From JAQBGV01 sp032128395 (GTDB lineage Bacteria > Planctomycetota > UBA8108 > UBA1146): 10,650 nucleotides of DNA. Within the stretch, counting starts at the first letter, position 1; each line of letters begins with the position of its first letter. This document shows, piece after piece, positions 1-9,673 of this stretch. Under the pieces are notes generated by a model, which was not told the origin of the DNA, made no database searches, and saw only the letters and a program-made list of their open reading frames with translations. The position numbers were made by a program, and so were the translations under genes. The stretch is taken from positions 1 through 10,650 of the forward strand of contig JAQBGV010000141.1 of the NCBI GenBank assembly GCA_032128395.1, written 5' to 3'.

Positions 1-2526
<2,526 letters not shown>

Positions 2527-2878
2527 GACACACCTCTTCCGTGGCTGCATCCGGGGATGACGCGGAGAGCCAGCACTGGATCGGTCGGACGAGCCCACCC
2601 TCTCGATGGGGAGGACCGGTCGGAACTACACCAACCTCGAGCGGAGCCGGATTGCTCGGTCATGGGCCGCGGCTCCGTGATTCGATAGGGGGATCCCGCC
2701 CGAAGAGATCCACCACCAGGGGTACCACTCCACGCAAAGAGGTCAAGGGTCCCCGTGCAAGAACTCGGGAGTGCGGTGATCGAAGGCCGCTGACCGAGCG
2801 CGTCCTCGTTGGGATCGGGACCGGGACACCGCGTGCACGGGGGGGGGTGTTCGGAGGCCCGCCATCGCCGCGGTCCGC

Positions 2879-2906
2879 TTGCATTTCCCCAGTGCTGAGC
2901 TACGGT
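2879..2906 (+). promoter_or_regulatory. Possible promoter of the formate dehydrogenase operon
   Basis: TTGCAT at 2879-2884 and TACGGT at 2901-2906 are spaced by 16 nt, about 90 nt before the operon start. Both boxes match the sigma-70 consensus only partly, and in GC-rich DNA such matches occur by chance. This is a candidate only. Confidence 0.22.
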
Positions 2907-2942
2907 TACGTGCGACGTTCGAAGGGGTGCACCCGCCCGTCG

Positions 2943-2966
2943 GGGCCGCTGAATTCGGGCCGCTGA
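2943..2966 (+). repeat. 10-bp direct repeat upstream of the fdh start
   Basis: GGGCCGCTGA occurs at 2943-2952 and again, identical, at 2957-2966, a 14-bp period that ends 28 bp before the ATG at 2995. If the promoter candidate at 2879-2906 is right, the repeat lies in the 5' leader. It could be an operator or RNA-level site; a chance duplication is also possible. Confidence 0.45.
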
Positions 2967-2994
2967 TATCGCCGTTGGATGAAACGGACACCGA

Positions 2995-4752
2995 ATGCCG
3001 CTCACCGACCTCCACGACGCGAATACATCCGAGATCATCGACCGCTGGGAAGGGGAGCCGGCGCCATTCCTGTCGATCATCCACGACATCCAGGCGCACT
3101 ACGGCTACCTGCCGGAGCCCGCGCTCCACGAGGTCTCGCAGCGGCTGCGCATCCCACTCGCCGAGCTCTACGGCACCGTCACTTTCTATCACTTCTTCCG
3201 CGTCGAAGAGCCCGGGCCGACTCCGGACATCTGGATGTGCGAGTCCACGGCCTGCTGCCTGAAGGGTCTCACCGACCTCGAACGCCAGCTCGCCGCCGCT
3301 CGGCTCGACGTGCCGCATTCGGGGCGGGTGCGCCGGATCCCATGTCCGGGGCGATGCGATGCCGCCGTGCCGGTCTTCGTCGGGAACCAGGTCTTCACCG
3401 GCGCTGAGCCGGGGAAGGTGGACGGTCTCGCCCGAGCGTCGAGCCCGCTGCCGCCAGAAACCGGGACCGAGGAGTGCGTCTTCGGTGACATTCGCAAAGG
3501 AATCGTCTCGATCGACGCCTACCGCGCGCTCGGGGGGTACGACACCCTCGCCCTCGCCGGATCCCACCCCGAGAAGGTGCTCGCGGAGTTGAAGGAGAGT
3601 GGTCTCACCGGCCGCGGCGGCGCCGGATTCCCGACCGGGGTGAAGTGGCAGGCGGTGCGCACCGAGCAGAGCGAGCCGAAGTACATCGTCTGCAACGCAG
3701 ATGAAGGGGAGCCGGGCTGCTTCAAGGACCGCTGTCTGATGGACCACGCCTCGCACCAGATGATCGAGGGGATGGCGCTCTCCGCTCTCGTCACCGGCGC
3801 CGAGATCGGGATCGTGTACCTCCGCTACGAGTACCCCGAGACCTTGCTCACCCTCGCGAAGGCGATCGAAGACGCGGAGGCCGCCGGGTTCCTCGGAGCT
3901 GACGTCGCGGGCACCGGACACCGATTCCAGTTGGTGATCCGCCGCGGGGCGGGCGCCTACATCTGCGGGGAAGAGACGTCGCTCCTCAATTCGCTCGAGG
4001 GGCGCCACCCCTTCCCTCGCGACAAGCCGCCGTTCCCGACCACCCACGGCCTCTTCGGCCGGCCGACGGTGATCAACAACGTCGAGACCTTCGCCTCGGT
4101 CCCGCCGATCCTGCGCAACGGCGCCGCCTGGTTCAAGGGGCTCGGGGTGGGGGAGAACGCCGGGACGCGGGTCTTCTCGGTCTCCGGCGACATCGAACGC
4201 CCCGGCAACTACGAACTGCCGATCGGCACCCCGCTCTCGACCTTGCTCCGCGATCACGCTGGCGGTGCGCCCGGTGGTCGGGAGATCCAAGGGGTCACGA
4301 TGGCGGGGATCTCCGGTGGATTCGTCGGGGCAGCCGATCTCGACGTTCCGCTCGATGCGAAGTCCCTCGCCGCGCTCGACGGGATGCTCGGCGCGGGGGG
4401 AATCATCGTGCATGACGACACGCGCTGCATGATCGCCGCGGCGCGCGCGAGCATGCATTTCCTCGCTCACGAGTCGTGCGGAAAGTGTTTCCCCTGCCGG
4501 ATCGGAACCGTGCGGGCGACCGAAATCCTCGACGAGATGTGCAACCGCGCCGCCGGCGGCGCCGCGGTCCGCGACGATATCCTCGGCGAGCTCGCGGACC
4601 TCGAGGAAGTGATGGGGGAAGCGAGCGCCTGCGGACTCGGCCTCGCGGCCCCGTTCGTCACGAGAACCCTGAAGAAGTACTGGCCCGAACAGATCGAGGC
4701 CCACCGCAAGGGGACCTGCCTCAAGGGCGTCTGCGAGAGGAGCCACGGATGA
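2995..4752 (+). CDS. fdhB: NAD-dependent formate dehydrogenase, fused NuoE-NuoF type (FdsG-FdsB) diaphorase subunit
   Basis: This 585-residue protein passes electrons from the catalytic subunit through Fe-S clusters and FMN to NAD+ in the cytoplasm. Residues about 1-150 are NuoE/FdsG-like with a [2Fe-2S] set C82, C87, C117, C121 (CESTAC and CPGRC). Residues about 160-585 are NuoF/FdsB-like: FMN glycine-rich motif GRGGAGFPTG at 206-215, nucleotide motif GAGAYICGEET from 318, and a [4Fe-4S] site SCGKCFPC (C495, C498, C501) with C546. The length and the fusion resemble the beta subunit of Methylobacterium FDH1. The only in-frame start after the TGA at 2980 is the ATG at 2995; it lacks a good Shine-Dalgarno sequence (only GGA nearby). 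The stop overlaps the fdhA start (ATGA, 4749-4752). The same architecture occurs in some NAD(P)-linked hydrogenases, but the neighbour fixes it as formate dehydrogenase. Confidence 0.93.
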   Translation: MPLTDLHDANTSEIIDRWEGEPAPFLSIIHDIQAHYGYLPEPALHEVSQRLRIPLAELYGTVTFYHFFRVEEPGPTPDIWMCESTACCLKGLTDLERQLAAARLDVPHSGRVRRIPCPGRCDAAVPVFVGNQVFTGAEPGKVDGLARASSPLPPETGTEECVFGDIRKGIVSIDAYRALGGYDTLALAGSHPEKVLAELKESGLTGRGGAGFPTGVKWQAVRTEQSEPKYIVCNADEGEPGCFKDRCLMDHASHQMIEGMALSALVTGAEIGIVYLRYEYPETLLTLAKAIEDAEAAGFLGADVAGTGHRFQLVIRRGAGAYICGEETSLLNSLEGRHPFPRDKPPFPTTHGLFGRPTVINNVETFASVPPILRNGAAWFKGLGVGENAGTRVFSVSGDIERPGNYELPIGTPLSTLLRDHAGGAPGGREIQGVTMAGISGGFVGAADLDVPLDAKSLAALDGMLGAGGIIVHDDTRCMIAAARASMHFLAHESCGKCFPCRIGTVRATEILDEMCNRAAGGAAVRDDILGELADLEEVMGEASACGLGLAAPFVTRTLKKYWPEQIEAHRKGTCLKGVCERSHG

Positions 4753-7511
4753 TCCGCCCTCTGTTGATCACGATCGACGGGGTGGAGACCACCTTCACCC
4801 CCGGCGAGACGGTGCTCCAGGTGACGAAGCGCGTCGGGAGCGATGTCCCTCATATCTGTTGGGACGAGCGACTCGACCCTGCCGGCTCCTGCCGCCTCTG
4901 TATCGTCGAAGTCGAAGGGCGTCGGATCCCCGCCGCCTCGTGCACCCTCCCCGCCGAGGAGGGGATGGTCGTCCGCACCGAGTCGGAGAAGCTCCGCCGG
5001 ATGCAGGCGAACCTCGTGCAGATGGTGCTGTCGGAGAACCCCGCCGCGGTCAGCCCCCGCAACGTCGACGTCGGCCCGACCGAGCTCCAACTCCTGGCGG
5101 AGAGGTTCGAGGTCGGCCGCGATCGTTTCCTCGGGGCGACGAGCAACCGCTCGAAGGACGATGCCAACCCGCTGCTCCTGCGCGACTACGACCATTGCAT
5201 CGCCTGCTATCGCTGCGTCCGGATCTGCGCCGAGGTCGAGGCGGACTTCGCGATCACCATGACCGGCCGCGGCTTCGCGAAGGAGATCGCGACGCCGTTC
5301 GACCGTGGTTTGCTCGAGAGCACTTGCACCCTTTGCGGTCAATGCATCTACACCTGCCCGACCGGGGCGCTCGCCGACCACAAGATGGTCGGCGCCGCCG
5401 AGATCGCACCCGCCGCGGAACAGAAGGTCACCCGGACGATCTGTCCCTACTGCGGGACCGGTTGCTCGATCGACCTGCACTCCGACGGGGAAACGCTCCT
5501 CGGGGTCACCCCCGCGCTCGATGGTCCGGTCAACGAGGGTGCGCTCTGCATCAAGGGGCAGTTCGGGTTCGACTTCGTGAACTCCGACGACCGTCTCACC
5601 TCCCCCCTGATCAAGAAGAACGGTCAGTTCGAGAAGGTCGATTGGGAAGAGGCGCTCGAGTACACCGCCCAGAAGCTGCGCAGCATCCGGCACGAATACG
5701 GCACGAAGGCGTTCTACTCGATCGCGAGCGGGCGCGCTCCCGGCGAGGGGGCGTTCATGCTGCAGAAGTTTCAACGTACCGTGATGGGTTCGAACTACAT
5801 CGACAATTGCTCGCGGGCCTGACACTCTCCCACCGTCGCCGGTCTGGCGGCAAGCTTGGGGCGCGGCGCGATGTCGAACTCGATCCCCGAGATCGAGGAC
5901 TGTCCGTTCCTGCTCTGCGTGGGGACGAACATGACCGAGTGTCACCCGATCATCGCGGTGCGGGTGAAAAAGGCGCTTCGCAAGGGCGCGCGCCTCTTCA
6001 CCATCGACCCGCGGGCGATCCCGCTCGCGCGAATGGCGGAACAGCACCTCCAGCTGCGCATCGGCACCGACACCTTCCTCTTCAACGCGATGGCTCGGGT
6101 GATCATCGAGGAAGGGCTCGTCGACCAGGAATTCTTGCGCGATCGGACCGAAGGATTCGAGGAGCTCGCCGCGCACTTGCAGAAGTTCACGCTCGAGAAG
6201 GCGGAAGAGGTCACCGGGGTCCCCGCGGCGCAGATCCGCGAGGCTGCGATCGGTTTCGCGAGCGCCGAGCGGGCCGGGATCTACTACACGCTGGGCGTGA
6301 CCGAACACATCTGCGGGGTCGGGAACGTCCAGAGTCTCTGCAACCTCGCGCTCTTGACCGGCAACTTCGGAAAACCGAGTTGTGGGATCAACCCGCTGCG
6401 CGGTCAGAACAACATCCAGGGGGCGGGGGACGCCGGCGCGCTGCCGAACAACTACCCGGGGTTCCAGTCTTGTGATGATCCGAAGTGCACGAAGAAGTTC
6501 GAGGAGGCGTGGGGGGTCGAACTCGATCCCGAGAAGGGGATCACGAAGCTGAAGGCGCTCGACTGGGCGGTCGAAGGAAAGCTGAAGGGGATGTGGATCT
6601 GCGGCGAGAATACTCTCGTGAGCGATCCGGATGTCCATCACACCCGGAAGGCGCTCGAAGGGCTCGAGTTCCTGATCGTGCAGGACATGTTCCTCACCGA
6701 CACTGCGAAGATGGCGGATGTCGTGTTCCCCGCCGCCGCGTTCGCCGAGGTCGATGGGTTCTTCACCAACTCCGATCGCCGTGTGCAACGTCTTCGCCAG
6801 GCGGTCCCCCCCCCTGGTGACGCGAAGCCGGACTGGTGGATCATCGCCGAGGTCGCGCGGCGCGTCGGCACGACGGTGAACTTCGCCTACGAGAGCGCAT
6901 CCGAGGTGTTCGACGAGCTCTGCGCTCTCTCACCGATCTACCACGGTCTCAGCTACGAGCGGATCGACGCGGGCCAACTCCACTGGCCGGTTCCGACGAA
7001 GGACCACCCGGGCACTCCCTTCCTCCACGAGGGGGAGTTCCCCCGCGGACGCGGAATGCTGCAGTGCGTCGAATACGTCCCGCCGGCGGAAGTTCCGGAC
7101 GATGAGTACCCGTGGTTCCTCACCACCGGACGCCGCCTCGCCACCTATCACACGAACACGATGACCGGGCGGGCGAAGGGGTTGAACATTCTGGCCCCGA
7201 ACGAGTGGCTGGAGATGCATCCGATGGACGCCGAGGAGCTCGGCGTGCGCACGAAGGACTGGGTGAAGGTGCTCTCGCGCCGCGGCGAGGTGCTCACGCG
7301 AGTGAAGGTGACGAAGGCCTCGCCGCCGGGGACGATGTTCATGAGCTTCGCGTTCCCCGAGGAGACCCCGACGAACCTCATCACCAATCCGGAGGCGGAT
7401 CCGATCACCGAGACCCCGGAGCTGAAAGTCGCGGCGATTCGCGTCGAGAAGACGGAAGCGCCGGACCTGGCGAATTACGATCCGGTGTTCGCGGCGAAGA
7501 ACGGGCACTGA
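4749..7511 (+). CDS. fdhA: Selenocysteine-containing formate dehydrogenase catalytic (alpha) subunit; UGA at 5820-5822 = Sec358
   Basis: This 920-residue molybdo/tungsto-enzyme subunit oxidises formate to CO2, or works in reverse. Domains: N-terminal [2Fe-2S] ferredoxin (C37, C48, C51, C65); a NuoG-like region at about 80-125; two [4Fe-4S] ferredoxin motifs (C150/153/156/160 and C193/196/199/203); the catalytic-domain [4Fe-4S] site CPYCGTGC (C232, C235, C239) with C267 and K269; a bis-MGD domain; and a C-terminal MopB-type domain with TTGRRLATYHTNTMTGR. The in-frame TGA falls in NCSRA-U-HSPTVAGL, exactly where the family has catalytic Cys or Sec followed by His, and the frame continues unbroken to 7511. 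AGAGGAG lies 6 nt before the ATG, which overlaps the fdhB stop. One oddity is that the NuoG-type His/Cys cluster box (97-114) has lost all four expected ligands. A nine-C run at about 6806-6814 keeps the frame. The accessory genes fdhD and selABC are not in the window. Confidence 0.95.
5820..5851 (+). promoter_or_regulatory. Bacterial SECIS element (UGA plus hairpin) in fdhA
   Basis: The UGA (5820-5822) is followed by 12 nt and then a 6-bp stem GTCGCC (5835-5840) / GGCGGC (5846-5851) with one U-G pair, closing a GGTCT loop at 5841-5845. The loop starts 18 nt after the UGA. From memory of E. coli fdhF, its GGUCU loop has the same sequence and the same 18-nt distance. A hairpin of this kind recruits SelB with Sec-tRNA to decode UGA as selenocysteine. 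Confidence 0.9.
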
Positions 7512-7523
7512 GCCAGTCCCCAG

Positions 7524-7777
7524 CTACTCCAGGCGCTTGCGCAGGTGTTTCCGCTCCGCTTCGTTGTCCGTGAGATCGAGCGCGCGCTCGAGCGCTTCAT
7601 GCGCGGGGCATCGCCGAGCATGCCGCAGTGCGTGACAACCTCGCCGCCGTCGACGTGGTACAAAGTCTCCATCTCGTGCTCATTGCCGGGGAAGATCACC
7701 TCGAGGATCGCGCTCCCCCCGGCGGTGAGCTTCTGCCATTCCGTCTCATCCGAGTGGATGAGGAGCAGGTACTGCAC
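7524..7777 (-). pseudogene. Mosaic gene remnant: YCII-related start, THYC-motif family middle, COG4941 sigma-factor end
   Basis: A strong ribosome site AAAGGAGG lies 4 nt before the GTG at 7777. Codons 1-17 read MQYLLLIHSDETEWQKL, typical of the start of YCII-related (DGPF) proteins, but the rest of that domain is absent. Codons 18-60 (7726-7598) read TAGGSAILEVIFPG, NEHEMETLYHVDGGEV, then THCGMLGDAPRM. They resemble an uncharacterised family with an EM-x-T-x-YH-x-DG and THYC-MxGNQPRM pattern. In a different frame, 7601-7524 reads HEALERALDLTDNEAERKHL then RKRLE and a TAG, which resembles the C-terminus of COG4941 (DUF6596) sigma factors. YCII and these sigma genes often sit together, so the piece looks like an operon collapsed by deletions. 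The GTG frame itself stays open for 101 codons to 7475, overlapping the fdhA end, and could still be translated. Confidence 0.6.
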
Positions 7778-7822
7778 TTGGCCTCCTTTCGTACTGGCAG
7801 GGCCCGATAGAAAAGGGGACGG

Positions 7823-8344
7823 ATGACGGTGCCGGAATTCCTCGCTGAATCGATCTCCATCTTCAGGGGACAGAAGATTTCCGCCGAACGGGCGATCGCT
7901 CAGATCCCCGACGCCCAGCTCCACGTCGTTCTCGGGGCCGAAGAGAACTCCATCGCGATCGTGATGCAGCACATCGCAGGGAACCAGATTTCCCGCTGGA
8001 CCGACTTCCTCACCACCGACGGGGAGAAGCCCGATCGGCACCGTGACACCGAGTTCGAGGCCCGGGGGCTCTCACGCGAGGAACTGCTCGCGCTCTGGGG
8101 AAGAGGGTGGGCGACGCTCTTTGCCGCTATCGAACCCTTGACCGACGACGACCTCGCGCGGGTCATCATGATCCGTGGCGAACGACACACGGTGACGAAA
8201 GCGATCCTCCGTCAGCTTTCCCACTATGCGACGCACGTCGGCCAAGTCGTCCAACTCGCCCGGCATCTCGCGGGTGACCGATGGCAGTCTCTTTCGATCC
8301 CCCGTGGCGGGTCGGAGGCCTTCAACCGGGAGAAGCCCCGGTAA
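7823..8344 (+). CDS. DinB-fold (DUF1572-like) putative metal-dependent protein
   Basis: This 173-residue predicted cytoplasmic four-helix-bundle protein carries the DinB/YfiT metal triad: H50 in MQHIAGN, and H134 and H138 in SHYATHVGQ. The length and the N-terminal half (FLAESISIF, GAEENSIAIVMQHIAGN) fit the DUF1572 subgroup. Members of the wider superfamily act as thiol transferases or hydrolases; no substrate can be read from the sequence. The start has AGGGG 4-5 nt upstream. It diverges from the remnant at 7524-7777, across a 45-bp gap. DinB genes are often neighbours of YCII and COG4941 sigma genes, so it may be the intact survivor of that cluster. Confidence 0.85.
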   Translation: MTVPEFLAESISIFRGQKISAERAIAQIPDAQLHVVLGAEENSIAIVMQHIAGNQISRWTDFLTTDGEKPDRHRDTEFEARGLSREELLALWGRGWATLFAAIEPLTDDDLARVIMIRGERHTVTKAILRQLSHYATHVGQVVQLARHLAGDRWQSLSIPRGGSEAFNREKPR

Positions 8345-8566
8345 CGAGTCAGAGGATCGAGAGTCTCTTGCCGTTCGGAGTGCGCTCTCCGATGATTTCG
8401 CGGCGAGACGCAGTCTTGGGCCCGGGATGAGAGAGGAGGCCTCGTGTCGTTCCGATCGCTGAACGCGCGACGAGGCCGATGCGGTCGCGATGGATCCGGG
8501 AATTCGTGATCTTGAAGACGATCTGGGTGAGCGCGTCGTGAGCTCTCCCTGAGTGGAGTCGACCCG
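8345..8566. other. Intergenic gap, no gene recognised
   Basis: These 222 bases lie between the DinB-fold gene and the DCC1 gene. Neither strand gives a protein I recognise. One minus-strand frame (motif VFKITNSRIHRDRIG) is open for about 65 codons and ends at a stop near 8355, but it has no start signal that I trust. The region holds the hairpin at 8438-8477, and the ribosome site of the next gene (GGAG at about 8555) lies at its end. Confidence 0.5.
8438..8477. repeat. Inverted repeat / hairpin, possible weak terminator
   Basis: GGCCTCGT (8438-8445) pairs perfectly with ACGAGGCC (8470-8477). Inside the loop CGTTC (8448-8452) pairs with GAACG (8461-8465), giving a two-part stem with an 8-nt terminal loop. 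No T-tract follows on either strand, so a classical rho-independent terminator is not supported. It sits about 95 bp after the DinB-fold gene. Confidence 0.5.
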
Positions 8567-9673
8567 ATGCAAAACGCCTGGACCGGGGGTCAGTACAGCC
8601 TGTGGCGTGCGATCACCGGCATCCTGCTCGCGGTCCTGTTCGTTCGCGCCGCGAGCGTGGGAGGCGGCGGTCCGGAGTGGCGAATCGTGCACACGGGGAG
8701 CGCTCTCGCCGCGATCTGCTTCGCGATCGGGTGGCGCGACCGAGCTGCTGCCGCGATCGTCGTCGTTGCGCTCCTCGCGACCTTCGCGCTCGAGCCAGGG
8801 GAGCTCCTCCTGCTCCATCCGGTTCTGGTCCTTCCGCTCGGCGCGCACTTCCTGGTCCCAACCGCGCCCTTCGGATCGGTCGCCGCGCGGGGACGGGCGG
8901 ATCCCGATGGCGGTTGGCGCTTCCCCGAAGCGGTGCACGGAGCGCTCTGGGGGGTGATGTCGGGACTCTTTACGTTCACCGGCGTGGCGGAGTTCGCCAG
9001 GCTCCCCGAGGGAAATCTCTACGCGGTGATCCCTCTCCCGTCCGAAGCGTTGTTGCGCCTCCCCTTCGCCTGTGCTGCGCTCGTCATCCCCCTCGCGGTC
9101 CTCTGGCGCCGCGCGCGCCCGGCCATCTGGTGCGTCGGACTCGTCGTGATCCTCTCAGGCGTGTCACGCGGCCTCGGCCTCGGCTTCCTTGCCACCCAAT
9201 TGCTCCTCTTCGATCCGGGGTGGATCCCATCGCTCGGCGCCGCCGTACCCGACCGCGTGTTCTACGACGGCAGCTGTGGGTTCTGTCATCGCAGCATCCG
9301 AATCCTCATCGCCGAGGACAGGGAGGGGAATCGCTTCCGCTACGCTCCCCGCGCGAGCACCGCGTTCGCGGCGGCGGTCGGGGCGGAGGAGCGTGCCACG
9401 CTCCCCGACAGCATCGTCGTACTCTCGGGGGAGGGCGATCTCCTCATCCGTTCCACCGGAACGGTGCGCATGCTGCGGCGGCTCGGCGGGGTCTGGCGCA
9501 TCTTCGGAACTCTGGTCTCCTGGGTGCCGCGCCCGCTTCGAGACCTCGGCTACCGGGGAGTCGCGGTCATCCGGCATCGCATCGCGGCGTCCCCGGATGG
9601 CGTCTGCCCCGTGCTCTCCCCCGACCTGCGCGCCCGCTTTCTCCCCGGCGCGGATGAGGAGCTCCCGGCATGA
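8567..9673 (+). CDS. Membrane protein with C-terminal DCC1-like thiol-disulfide oxidoreductase domain (DUF393)
   Basis: This 368-residue inner-membrane protein has two parts. Residues about 1-215 hold six or seven hydrophobic segments and begin with TGGQYSLWRAITG, a signature I associate with DoxX/HTTM-like membrane domains. Residues about 226-368 form the DCC1 domain: VFYDGSCGFCHRSIRIL with the redox pair C237 and C240, and a conserved ending CPVLSPDLRARFL. The family is thioredoxin-like and assumed to do thiol-disulfide chemistry; the partner is unknown. The start has GGAG 8 nt upstream. The stop overlaps the next gene by ATGA (9670-9673), indicating translational coupling with the M48 protease. 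Confidence 0.87.
   Translation: MQNAWTGGQYSLWRAITGILLAVLFVRAASVGGGGPEWRIVHTGSALAAICFAIGWRDRAAAAIVVVALLATFALEPGELLLLHPVLVLPLGAHFLVPTAPFGSVAARGRADPDGGWRFPEAVHGALWGVMSGLFTFTGVAEFARLPEGNLYAVIPLPSEALLRLPFACAALVIPLAVLWRRARPAIWCVGLVVILSGVSRGLGLGFLATQLLLFDPGWIPSLGAAVPDRVFYDGSCGFCHRSIRILIAEDREGNRFRYAPRASTAFAAAVGAEERATLPDSIVVLSGEGDLLIRSTGTVRMLRRLGGVWRIFGTLVSWVPRPLRDLGYRGVAVIRHRIAASPDGVCPVLSPDLRARFLPGADEELPA

Larger units (their letters stand above)
2527..2994. other. Divergent intergenic spacer, no gene recognised
   Basis: This 468-base stretch separates the minus-strand repeat protein from the plus-strand formate dehydrogenase operon and must carry both promoters. Open frames here have no recognisable protein motifs. 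Visible elements are an inverted repeat CGGAGCC (2642-2648) / GGCTCCG (2671-2677) with a 22-nt spacer, a run of nine G at 2839-2847, a weak promoter candidate at 2879-2906 and a direct repeat at 2943-2966. I see no convincing sigma-54 site and no terminator. Confidence 0.6.

Noticed and set aside
2860..2890. Possible sigma-54 promoter (GG...TTGCA) before fdhB
   Set aside because: The GG to GC spacing is about three bases too short for a -24/-12 site.
2743..4746. 667-codon minus-strand open frame opposite fdhB
   Set aside because: Antisense shadow of the well-conserved NuoE-NuoF fusion in GC-rich DNA; no recognisable motifs.
5820..5822. TGA as a nonsense mutation splitting fdhA into a pseudogene or two genes
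   Set aside because: The frame continues without change, the position is the family's catalytic Sec/Cys site, and a SECIS hairpin with a GGUCU loop follows at the expected distance.
4859..6475. 538-codon plus-strand open frame across the UGA
   Set aside because: Arg-rich out-of-frame reading of fdhA with no motif.
4467..6788. 773-codon minus-strand open frame opposite fdhA
   Set aside because: Antisense shadow; charged low-complexity sequence without family motifs, while the sense strand is fully explained.
6806..6814. Run of nine C in fdhA as a possible frameshift site
   Set aside because: The frame is intact on both sides (QAVPPPGDAKPDWW), so there is no sign of slippage in this sequence.
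7475..8041. 188-codon minus-strand frame through the DinB-fold gene
   Set aside because: The part upstream of 7777 is antisense to the DinB-fold protein; only the section from the GTG at 7777 has a ribosome site and homology, and it is reported as a remnant.
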